6,179 nucleotides of DNA, taken from positions 1 to 6,179 of the forward strand of contig CANRGF010000059.1 in the NCBI GenBank assembly GCA_947630075.1. The letters run 5' to 3'. The translations under genes were made by a program, and so were the position numbers. Shown here piece by piece: positions 1 to 5,622 of the stretch (positions are counted from its first letter, which is position 1; the number at the start of each line of letters is the position of its first letter). The DNA is from an uncultured Clostridia bacterium. GTDB lineage: Bacteria; Bacillota; Clostridia; Christensenellales; UBA1242. The notes beneath the pieces were generated by a model that worked only from the letters and a program-made list of their open reading frames with translations, searched no databases and was not told the origin of the DNA.

Positions 1-1313
1 TGCGGAGATAATGTGAAGCCGGAGCAAATCTTTGCATAAACATTTGCCATTTGCAGTTGGGTTACTGCCACAGCGTGCCCAAATCCAATTCTCGCCAAAT
101 CCACTCTTCTAACTTGCTCTTTAGGCATGATGATGCCGGCGCTCTCACTAGCAATGTCCACCCCCGTTTTTTGACCAAGACCAAATAAATCTAAATATTC
201 ATAATATTTATCGATGCACACTCTTAATGCCAATTGCACGAAAACGCAGTTGCAACTGACCTTAAAAGCATCAGCAAGGGTTAAACTTCCGTGCCCAACT
301 GTTTTCCAACATTTAATAGTTTCGCCGTCAACGGTTATTCGCCCTCCACAATAGAAATGCTCATCAAGATTGGTTAATCCTTCATTTAAAGCCGCTGCAA
401 GAGTGATTAATTTGAAGGTGCTCCCTGGCTCATACACATCAACAACTGCTGAATTTTTTGTCATGGCTTGCAAAAGGGGCAAATTATTGCGAGGAACATT
501 GTTTAAATCAAAACTAGGCAGACAACTCATGGCCTTTATGCCACCCGTTTTGGCATCCAAAATTATGCCACTTACCCCTTTTGCCGAATGCTCAACGAAG
601 GCTGTGTTTAACTCCCTTTCCAAAATTGATTGAATTTGCACATCAAGTGTGGTGTGGACATTAGCACCCGGTACACTTGGAATGTAATAACCCAGTGAAT
701 TTTCTATTTCTTTGCCCTGAGCGTTGGTTTGAGTTAAGCTCTTTCCGTCAATGCCTTTAAGATATTTGTCATAATATGCTTCCAAACCTGCTTGGCCAAT
801 GTTGTCTATCGTGCAATAGCCTAAAACCTGAGTTAGCAAATTTGAATAAGGATAGACCCTTGCCACATTTTGTGATAAATACACGCCTTTTAACTTTGCC
901 AGATTAAGAGCGCTCTTTTCTTGGACCTGCATTTTAATGAGCACTTCGCTCACATTTTTATTTGTGATTTTCTTTAAAGTGGTGGCATAATCCAGGCCTA
1001 ATTCATCCGACAAAAATTTGGCAACTTCGTTTGGATTTTCCACATTTCTAGCGCGCACATAAATGTCATAAGTGGTTACCGTGCCGGCGAGACTTACACC
1101 ATTTGCATCTATAATTTCACCCCTTTTGCTGCTCAAGGGCAAATCTCTCAACCACTCATCTGCGGCTAGCACTTGCAAACTTTTTCCATTTATGATTTGC
1201 AGATAAAAAACTCTAATCAGCAAGGCAAAAAAAATCATTACAATTAGTATTATGCTTGCCAAAAATCTTCGCCCAATGTTATAGACATTGTAAAAAGACT
1301 TAAACTTATTCAT
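1..1313 (-). CDS. Class B penicillin-binding protein (FtsI/SpoVD type), partial at left edge
   Basis: This is the N-terminal 437 residues of a monofunctional peptidoglycan transpeptidase, which cross-links the stem peptides of septal or spore-cortex wall outside the membrane. I translated it by hand without finding a stop. A short basic N-terminus precedes one membrane anchor (about residues 17-40). The dimerisation domain begins near RGEIIDANG (64-72) and includes GLEAYYDKYLKG (176-187). The transpeptidase domain starts near VHTTLDVQIQ (219-228), with the catalytic tetrad STFK at 298-301 (Ser298 nucleophile) and the second motif SCN at 353-355. The third motif (KTG) and any PASTA domains would lie beyond the window; KTG at 382-384 sits too close to SCN to be it. 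The ATG at 1313 is fixed by an in-frame TAA at 1329-1331 and by the membrane anchor that follows. No Shine-Dalgarno sequence precedes it. Position after rsmH and an FtsL-like gene fits ftsI or spoVD, which cannot be separated without the C-terminus. Confidence 0.93.
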   Translation of the reverse strand, partial: MNKFKSFYNVYNIGRRFLASIILIVMIFFALLIRVFYLQIINGKSLQVLAADEWLRDLPLSSKRGEIIDANGVSLAGTVTTYDIYVRARNVENPNEVAKFLSDELGLDYATTLKKITNKNVSEVLIKMQVQEKSALNLAKLKGVYLSQNVARVYPYSNLLTQVLGYCTIDNIGQAGLEAYYDKYLKGIDGKSLTQTNAQGKEIENSLGYYIPSVPGANVHTTLDVQIQSILERELNTAFVEHSAKGVSGIILDAKTGGIKAMSCLPSFDLNNVPRNNLPLLQAMTKNSAVVDVYEPGSTFKLITLAAALNEGLTNLDEHFYCGGRITVDGETIKCWKTVGHGSLTLADAFKVSCNCVFVQLALRVCIDKYYEYLDLFGLGQKTGVDIASESAGIIMPKEQVRRVDLARIGFGHAVAVTQLQMANVYAKICSGFTLSP

Positions 1314-1318
1314 ATAAG

Positions 1319-1347
1319 ATAATATTTTTTATGGGCAAATTTTAGAA
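1319..1347 (-). promoter_or_regulatory. Weak candidate promoter for the PBP gene
   Basis: On the minus strand a TATTAT −10 candidate (1324-1319) lies 5 bases before the PBP start codon. A poor −35 candidate, TTCTAA (1347-1342), lies 17 bases further upstream, immediately after the U-tract of the preceding terminator. The −10 is good but the −35 matches the consensus at only three of six positions. If used, +1 would fall on or next to the start codon, giving a leaderless message, which would fit the missing ribosome site. Confidence 0.35.
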
Positions 1348-1348
1348 T

Positions 1349-1372
1349 AAAAAATAGCCTTAGCGGCTATTT
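1349..1372 (-). terminator. Rho-independent terminator after the FtsL-like gene
   Basis: In the minus-strand RNA an 8-bp stem, AAAUAGCC (1372-1365) with GGCUAUUU (1359-1352), closes a 5-base loop (GCUAA) and runs into six U residues (1354-1349). The two A residues of the gene's TAA stop codon (1373-1371) form the base of the stem. The 57-base gap to the PBP gene holds only this and the weak promoter candidate. Confidence 0.85.
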
Positions 1373-1916
1373 ATCCAAACAAATTTCTAAATAAAATTGA
1401 AAGTTTGTCGAAGAATGTGAGTTCTTTTGTGTCATCACTATAATCGCGAGGCTCATTTAGAGAAACGGTGAATTCACCTTTCGCTGCATCATTTGCATCT
1501 TGCTCTTTCCAAACACTCACGTTTTGAGATTCACTTTGAATTGTGTTGGTGTTATCACGAATGTCCTTAGACAAAACTGCAAGTGTGATTGCGTTGGAGA
1601 AAACAAATAAAAACAATAAAGCCAAAACTGAAACGTACACACAAGTTGCCACTTTCACTCTTTTTTTGACATAGGATTTATTTTCATCTTTTTTCAAAGT
1701 AAATGCTTTGTCTTCATTCTGTGAAGCAACCTTAACTTCTTTTAGACCTTTAAGACCTGTGGATGTTTTCACTTCCTTTTCGCTTCTTAGCAAATCTTCA
1801 ATGCGAGGCAAATCGTTTAAGCCTTCAAGACCAACTTTTGTTTCCTTCTCAGGCTCAGCCACAGTGGTAGAAATTTGAGATTGCCGCTCTAGTTGTTTTT
1901 CTTCTTCATTCTCCAT
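1371..1916 (-). CDS. FtsL-like single-pass membrane protein (septum/divisome candidate)
   Basis: This 181-residue protein has a charged, Lys/Glu-rich cytoplasmic N-terminus (1 to about 86), a basic KKRVK stop-transfer signal (84-88), one membrane segment (about 89-113) and an outside tail of about 68 residues. The tail starts with a polar stretch that could form a short weak coiled coil (about 115-138) and ends in an amphipathic, aromatic segment (168-181). I do not recognise a family from sequence. The FtsL idea rests on topology and on its place between rsmH and a class B PBP gene, where Firmicutes keep ftsL, whose product joins DivIC/FtsB in the divisome. Against it: the cytoplasmic part is long and the leucine-zipper pattern is poor. 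Within the N-terminus, GLEGLND (29-35) and GLKGLKE (54-60) form a degenerate repeat. The start is well supported by AAAGGAGGG (1929-1921), 5 bases after the core SD. It has its own promoter and terminator, so it appears monocistronic. Confidence 0.72.
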   Translation of the reverse strand: MENEEEKQLERQSQISTTVAEPEKETKVGLEGLNDLPRIEDLLRSEKEVKTSTGLKGLKEVKVASQNEDKAFTLKKDENKSYVKKRVKVATCVYVSVLALLFLFVFSNAITLAVLSKDIRDNTNTIQSESQNVSVWKEQDANDAAKGEFTVSLNEPRDYSDDTKELTFFDKLSILFRNLFG

Positions 1917-1938
1917 AACGCCCTCCTTTGTGATATTA

Positions 1939-1968
1939 ATTTTAGCATAAAAATTTTAAAAAGTTAAA
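1939..1968 (-). promoter_or_regulatory. Extended −10 promoter for the FtsL-like gene
   Basis: In the 107-base gap after rsmH, the minus strand carries TATGCTAAAAT: a TG at −15/−14 followed by −10 TAAAAT (1944-1939). A −35 candidate, TTTAAC (1968-1963), lies 18 bases upstream. The predicted +1 near 1932 leaves a leader of about 15 bases containing the SD. The rest of the gap is A/T-rich with no convincing terminator for rsmH, so read-through from rsmH may add to expression. Confidence 0.6.
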
Positions 1969-2023
1969 TTTTTTTGATGTTTTTTGCAAATTTTTAGAAA
2001 TTTATGCACTGTTTTTTATAATT

Positions 2024-2953
2024 TTATAATTTTTCAGCAATGCGCAACTTGGCAGATGTTGAGCGCGAGTTGGCAGATTGCTCGCTCTCTGTGGGCACTA
2101 TTGGATGACGAGTGATGAGTTTTATATCCGCATGATGATTGCACACACATTTTGGTATTCTTGGCGGACAAATGCAATCGGTGGAATGAAGTTTGAATTT
2201 ATTTTTAACAATCCTATCTTCAAGCGGATGAAAAGTGATTATGCACAGCCTTCCGTTTTTATTTAACGCACTCAACATTTTTTCAACAGCGATTGGCAAA
2301 TCGTTCAATTCGTTATTCACTTCAATCCTAATGGCTTGAAACACTTTGTTTGGCAAAGTTGTTTTATTTTGAAACTTTGGCGGATAACTATCTTTGATTA
2401 TATCGCGAAGCTCAAATGTGGTTTCAATTGGCTTTAAAGCTCGCTGCTTAACAATCTTTCGTGCAATCTGGCGAGCATTTCGCTCTTCGCCATAGTCAAA
2501 CATGATTTGTGCGAGTTGATTTTCTGGATAGGTGTTTATCACCTCATAGGCATCTAAACTTTGTGCTTTATCCATGCGCATGTCAAGGCGTGAATTGCGC
2601 ATAAAACTGAACCCGCGTGAAGCCTCATCCAACTGATAACTGCTAACACCTAAATCTGCTAAAATTCCATCAACCTTATCAATTTTTTGCTCTGCTAATA
2701 TGTCATCAAGGTTTGCAAAATTGTCATTTACAAAGATTATTTTTTTTGCGTGCTCTTTTAAAACTTGCTTGGACTTTTTTAAAGCGTCCGTGTCTTTATC
2801 AATGCAAATGAGTTTGCCTGAAGTTAGGCGTTTGGCAATTTCAAGCGAATGACCGCCTCCACCCGTGGTGCAATCCACATAAACACCATCAGGGTGAATG
2901 TTTAACCCTGAAATGCTTTCATCTTTTAGCACAGAAATGTGATTAAATTCCAT
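2024..2953 (-). CDS. rsmH: 16S rRNA (cytosine-1402-N4)-methyltransferase RsmH (MraW)
   Basis: RsmH is a cytoplasmic SAM-dependent enzyme that methylates N4 of C1402 in the decoding centre of 16S rRNA. At 309 residues it has the usual family length. Diagnostic blocks appear in order: the SAM-binding DCTTGGGGHS (27-36), DLGVSSYQLD (100-109), RGFSF (113-117), LDMRMD (123-128), NKVFQAIRIEVNNEL (202-216), FHPLEDRIVK (241-250), a Cys cluster at 260, 262, 269 and 271, and SAKLRIAEK (300-308) at the C-terminus. The family usually reads FHSLEDR, so Pro243 is a small departure. Its ATG lies 1 base after the TAA of the acetyltransferase gene, with AAGG (2963-2960) six bases upstream inside that gene, so translation is probably coupled. 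It is the usual first or second gene of the dcw cluster, and the PBP gene follows two genes downstream as expected. Confidence 0.97.
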   Translation of the reverse strand: MEFNHISVLKDESISGLNIHPDGVYVDCTTGGGGHSLEIAKRLTSGKLICIDKDTDALKKSKQVLKEHAKKIIFVNDNFANLDDILAEQKIDKVDGILADLGVSSYQLDEASRGFSFMRNSRLDMRMDKAQSLDAYEVINTYPENQLAQIMFDYGEERNARQIARKIVKQRALKPIETTFELRDIIKDSYPPKFQNKTTLPNKVFQAIRIEVNNELNDLPIAVEKMLSALNKNGRLCIITFHPLEDRIVKNKFKLHSTDCICPPRIPKCVCNHHADIKLITRHPIVPTESEQSANSRSTSAKLRIAEKL

Positions 2954-2954
2954 A

Positions 2955-3515
2955 TTAAACCTTAATGCCTTTTATATTTAAAAACTTAGTCATAAACACG
3001 CCGTCTTCATAATGCCCATCTTCCATTTTAAACGAATGCATGATTGTTCCGGTTGGCTCAAACCCAAACGATTGATATAATTTGAGCGCACGCTCATTAG
3101 ATTTTAAAACCACCAAATCTATTTGTTCAAAGCCCATTTGTGAAGCAAGAGCTATAATTTCAACCATCATTTTGCCGGCTATTCCTTTGCCCCAATGCTC
3201 TTTTAACACACCTATTGAAAACTCACATCTATGCCTTAATTTGGCTTTTGATGATTTTTCGTTTATCACCGCATGCCCAATAATCTGGTTGTTTAAGGTG
3301 GCAATAATCATAACATTTCTAGAATTTTGCTGAGATTTCAAGTGGGCAATTTCACTTTCTAACACAATGGGAGCGTCCTCTTTGCCCCGAGTGAAATTGT
3401 TTGTTTCAGCAAATAATTGATTATAATAATCCACCAAATTTTGTGCGTCTGCTAATGTTGCCTCACGGATTGCTATCTTTTCGCCCGTTTTTAACTCCAC
3501 TTTCTTCGCTTTCAT
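2955..3515 (-). CDS. GNAT-family N-acetyltransferase
   Basis: This 186-residue protein has one GNAT fold, which transfers an acetyl group from acetyl-CoA to an amine; the substrate cannot be told from sequence. Visible family features are IAIREATLADA (15-25) as the opening β-strand and helix, the acetyl-CoA pyrophosphate loop around EHWGKGIAGKMM (106-117), and motif B, LKSNERALKLYQSFGF (137-152). The overall pattern resembles RimI/PhnO-like or L-amino-acid acetyltransferases. I chose the ATG at 3515 over the upstream ATG at 3566. The former has GAGG (3524-3521) five bases upstream and begins 11 bases after the phosphoesterase stop, while the latter would overlap that gene by 40 bases and add 17 residues outside the fold. 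It sits between the phosphoesterase and rsmH in one operon. A RimI-like role on a ribosomal protein next to rsmH is possible but unsupported. Confidence 0.88.
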   Translation of the reverse strand: MKAKKVELKTGEKIAIREATLADAQNLVDYYNQLFAETNNFTRGKEDAPIVLESEIAHLKSQQNSRNVMIIATLNNQIIGHAVINEKSSKAKLRHRCEFSIGVLKEHWGKGIAGKMMVEIIALASQMGFEQIDLVVLKSNERALKLYQSFGFEPTGTIMHSFKMEDGHYEDGVFMTKFLNIKGIKV

Positions 3516-3526
3516 TCGCACCTCGC

Positions 3527-4222
3527 TTAATCTATTTGAATTAGACAATTTTTTAACGCATCGCAACTCGTTAAATAATATGGCACATCGTTTATAACAT
3601 TATAAATCATTTTTGGATTGATATACCCATGCAAATGAGCAAAAACAACTTTATAAACGCCATATTCTTCAATTAAGCGAGTGTATTCACTTGGCTCAAT
3701 TTTATTGTTGAATGGAGGATAATGTGTGATGAAAATGATTTTTTCATTGTTCGTTTGCAATTTTTTTGCTGCTTTAAGCGATAACTCTAACCTTATCACT
3801 TCACGGGCATATAGTTTGCGATTTTCTTCCGTGTCGAACTTGCCTTGTGGGATAAGCCAACCGCGATTGCCACAGAAAATGTATTCACCAATTTTTATGG
3901 CATCATTTTGAAGGGCAAAAGTGTTTTCTGGCAGTTTTTCACGGACGCGCGCCACACTGCTCCACCAAAAATCATGGTTGCCACGAATTAAAATCTTTGT
4001 GCCCGGCAAGTCTGCCAAAAACTGAAAATCTGGCACAACATCTTCCAATTTCATTGCCCAAGAATAATCTCCCGCCAAAATCACAACATCTTCTGCCGAT
4101 ACCTTTTCTTTCCAATCCGCTGCGATTTTATTTTCATGCCCATGCCAAACAGGGCCAAAAATGTCCATTGGCTTAGAATTATTTATATCTAGATGCAAAT
4201 CGCTGATTGAAAAGACTTTCAT
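3527..4222 (-). CDS. Calcineurin-like metallophosphoesterase (COG1768-type predicted phosphohydrolase)
   Basis: This 231-residue cytoplasmic protein carries the full dinuclear-metal signature of the metallophosphoesterase superfamily: D8 and H10 in SISDLHL, GDYSW (51-55, metal ligand D52), GNHD (81-84), H167 in THYPPF, and HLHG (196-199). The DLH, GDYSWAM and GNHDFWW wording matches what I know as COG1768 predicted phosphohydrolases of Firmicutes. Their physiological substrate is unknown to me, and I do not assign one. The start is certain: an in-frame TAG lies 12 bases upstream (4234-4232) and the first metal ligand is residue 8. No Shine-Dalgarno sequence precedes this ATG, and the promoter −10 box ends six bases before it. 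It is the first gene of the phosphoesterase–GNAT–rsmH operon. Confidence 0.92.
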   Translation of the reverse strand: MKVFSISDLHLDINNSKPMDIFGPVWHGHENKIAADWKEKVSAEDVVILAGDYSWAMKLEDVVPDFQFLADLPGTKILIRGNHDFWWSSVARVREKLPENTFALQNDAIKIGEYIFCGNRGWLIPQGKFDTEENRKLYAREVIRLELSLKAAKKLQTNNEKIIFITHYPPFNNKIEPSEYTRLIEEYGVYKVVFAHLHGYINPKMIYNVINDVPYYLTSCDALKNCLIQID

Positions 4223-4228
4223 ATTTTT

Positions 4229-4257
4229 ATACTAACACATAATTTTAAATTAGTCAA
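4229..4257 (-). promoter_or_regulatory. Strong σA-type promoter for the phosphoesterase–GNAT–rsmH operon
   Basis: The minus strand reads −35 TTGACT (4257-4252), a 17-base spacer, and −10 TAGTAT (4234-4229) with an extended −10 TG at −15/−14 (4237-4236). Standard spacing puts +1 at 4222, the A of the phosphoesterase ATG. This predicts a leaderless mRNA for the first gene and drives rsmH as the third gene. Confidence 0.75.
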
Positions 4258-4265
4258 ATTAAAAC

Positions 4266-4282
4266 TAGTGCGGTTTAGTGCG
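4266..4282. repeat. Phased 7-bp direct repeat between divergent promoters (operator candidate)
   Basis: TAGTGCG occurs at 4266-4272 and again at 4276-4282, a 10-base period that places both copies on the same helical face. The pair lies 8 bases upstream of the minus-strand −35 and 9 bases upstream of the plus-strand −35 candidate. It is GC-richer than its surroundings. The arrangement suits a regulator binding site, but two short copies can arise by chance. Confidence 0.35.
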
Positions 4283-4291
4283 TGCCAAAAA

Positions 4292-4321
4292 TTCACAAAT
4301 AATTCTTGCCTAGAATATTAT
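4292..4321 (+). promoter_or_regulatory. Candidate σA-type promoter for the plus-strand Cys-containing gene
   Basis: TTCACA (4292-4297) and TATTAT (4316-4321) are separated by 18 bases. The predicted +1 near 4328 leaves a leader of about 17 bases that holds a full AGGAGG (4334-4339), five bases before the ATG. I saw no clear sporulation-sigma pattern, but such patterns are short and could be missed. Confidence 0.5.
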
Positions 4322-4344
4322 GTTAATAGTTATAGGAGGAAAAA

Positions 4345-5010
4345 ATGTCATTTTACACAGATGCTCGACCCGGCATATTCCCTGGTCAAACAAACAACGC
4401 CATGAACGGCTTGTGCGAAAGAATTTGCATTCAAACAACCAAAGTTTTTGACGCTTGTATGAACCAATCTCAAATTGAAGAATATCAGCTCACATTAACC
4501 AACTTTAACCCCGCAAACCCAACCACCCCACTAAATTTTGTTAGCGGAAATTCGGTTGGCGGGAGCGCAACAGTGAGCAATTTGGTGGTTACAAGATTTG
4601 AGGATAGACCAAATTTTGCAAGAGTGCAAGCAAATATAAACATTCCGGTGGTTGTTACATACACTGACGCAAACAATGTTGCAGGCACTGCAACGGGCAC
4701 AATAACCCTGGCTCAAGATGTGATACTATATGTGCCACAGCCATCACTCACACCTATTGATGTGATTGCTTTTGGAAGCGCAGTGATTTCAACGGGCACA
4801 TATAACCCTACCACGGGCGGATTTACCATTAGTGCTTGCGTAACAAGCATATTAAAAGTTGTGGCTGTGGTTGATGTGTTAGTGCCAAGTTATGGATATT
4901 GCCCAATCCCACCATGCACACCTTACACAAACAGTGATGTTTGCCCAGGAGTGTTTGATTTGCCACTATATCCAACCGCTGTGAGCCCACAATCAACAAA
5001 TGCTAGATAA
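4345..5010 (+). CDS. Unrecognised Cys-containing protein, possible Clostridial spore-surface or coat-type family
   Basis: This 221-residue protein has no signal peptide and no membrane segment. Its composition is unlike its neighbours': rich in Thr, Val, Asn and Pro with only two lysines (33 and 171). It has three parts. An N-terminal block contains GLCERICIQTTKVFDAC (22-38; Cys24, 28, 38). A central region (about 48-180) has alternating hydrophobic residues that look like β-strands. A C-terminal block has Cys165, then VLVPSYGYCPIPPC (178-191; Cys186, 191) and Cys200. The QTTKVFDAC and YGYCPIPPC wording reminds me of hypothetical proteins of Clostridia, some of which I associate with spore or cell-surface layers; this is recollection, not a search result. 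The start is supported by AGGAGG with a 5-base spacer. It is the only plus-strand gene, has its own promoter, and ends at a terminator shared with engB. Function is unknown. Confidence 0.85.
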   Translation: MSFYTDARPGIFPGQTNNAMNGLCERICIQTTKVFDACMNQSQIEEYQLTLTNFNPANPTTPLNFVSGNSVGGSATVSNLVVTRFEDRPNFARVQANINIPVVVTYTDANNVAGTATGTITLAQDVILYVPQPSLTPIDVIAFGSAVISTGTYNPTTGGFTISACVTSILKVVAVVDVLVPSYGYCPIPPCTPYTNSDVCPGVFDLPLYPTAVSPQSTNAR

Positions 5011-5040
5011 ATAAAAAACTGCCATTAGGCAGTTTTTTAT
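5011..5040. terminator. Bidirectional Rho-independent terminator shared by two convergent genes
   Basis: A perfect 13-bp inverted repeat (5011-5023 and 5028-5040) encloses a 4-base loop, ATTA. The core CTGCC/GGCAG is flanked by six A residues on the left and six T residues on the right, so each strand gives a hairpin with a U-tract. It begins directly after the TAA of the plus-strand gene, and the TAA of engB (5039-5037) lies inside the opposite arm. Confidence 0.92.
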
Positions 5041-5618
5041 TTCACAAATTCGTCTAATAAGTCTGCAATTTGCTCAACACCTTGTTTTTTTAGTGTGCTT
5101 GTGGCAATTATTCTATTTTTCGCAAATCTTAATTGATTTGAGATTTTTGCGATGCTATTGTTTAATTCGCTTCTTGAAATCTTGTCCGTTTTCGTTAAGA
5201 TTATTGCCACAGGGATTTCAAGACTGGCAAGGTAATCAATCATTTGGACATCTAAACTTGTTGGAGCAATCCTGCAATCTAAAAGCACAAGCGTGAGTTT
5301 AAGTTGTGGATTATCCACAAAATAGTCGTTCATCACCTTATCCCACGCACTTGTTGTGTTTTTGCTTGCCTTGGCAAAGCCATAACCGGGCAAATCAACC
5401 AAATAAAATTGATTGTTTATGTTAAAATAATTGACTAATCTTGTTCGCCCCGGTGTGGAACTAGTTTTTGCCATTTTGCTATTGTTGGTTAAGAGATTTA
5501 TTAGGCTCGATTTCCCCACATTGCTTCGCCCAACAATTGAAATTTGAGGGAGTTCATCCACTAAAAACTCCGCTTTTTTGCTTGCGCTCTTGATAAATTT
5601 TGCATTAATAAATCTCAT
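5037..5618 (-). CDS. engB: Ribosome biogenesis GTP-binding protein EngB/YsxC
   Basis: EngB (YsxC) is an essential TRAFAC GTPase that helps late assembly of the 50S ribosomal subunit in the cytoplasm. The 193-residue product has the compact family length and all G motifs: G1 GRSNVGKSS (30-38), the TPGRTR switch I region (55-60, G2 Thr), G3 DLPGYG (75-80), G4 TKTDK (142-146), and a G5-like ATSTLKKQG near the C-terminus. I chose the ATG at 5618. The open frame runs upstream to 5711, but those 31 extra residues overlap the dehydrogenase gene in another frame and lie outside the family's usual N-terminus. The ATG falls 4 bases after the dehydrogenase stop. The nearest SD-like AGGA is about 15 bases upstream, farther than optimal, so translation is probably coupled to the upstream gene. 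Transcription ends at the shared terminator just past the stop codon. Confidence 0.96.
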   Translation of the reverse strand: MRFINAKFIKSASKKAEFLVDELPQISIVGRSNVGKSSLINLLTNNSKMAKTSSTPGRTRLVNYFNINNQFYLVDLPGYGFAKASKNTTSAWDKVMNDYFVDNPQLKLTLVLLDCRIAPTSLDVQMIDYLASLEIPVAIILTKTDKISRSELNNSIAKISNQLRFAKNRIIATSTLKKQGVEQIADLLDEFVK

Positions 5619-5622
5619 AAAA

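Noticed and set aside
149..167. KTG at residues 382-384 as the third catalytic motif of the PBP
   Set aside because: It lies under 30 residues after SCN, whereas the real KTG is normally well over 100 residues further on; here it belongs to a KTGVDI loop common in class B PBPs.
370..633. Plus-strand open frame of 87 codons
   Set aside because: It lies wholly inside the PBP gene on the other strand, spans the STFK motif region, and has no ribosome site or recognisable product.
1985..2008. Imperfect inverted repeat (TGCAAATTT … AAATTTATGCA) after rsmH
   Set aside because: The stem has two bulges and is mostly A/T; on the minus strand it is followed by A residues, not U residues, so it is not a convincing rsmH terminator.
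382..2266. Other plus-strand open frames opposite PBP and rsmH as candidate antisense genes
   Set aside because: They are frame shadows of strongly conserved proteins and have no independent promoter or SD.
3516..3566. Upstream start for the GNAT gene
   Set aside because: It would overlap the phosphoesterase by 40 bases and lacks a good SD, while the ATG at 3515 has GAGG five bases upstream.
4485..4716. Minus-strand open frames opposite the Cys-containing gene
   Set aside because: Two overlapping frames without SD or family resemblance; the plus-strand gene has a full SD, promoter and terminator.
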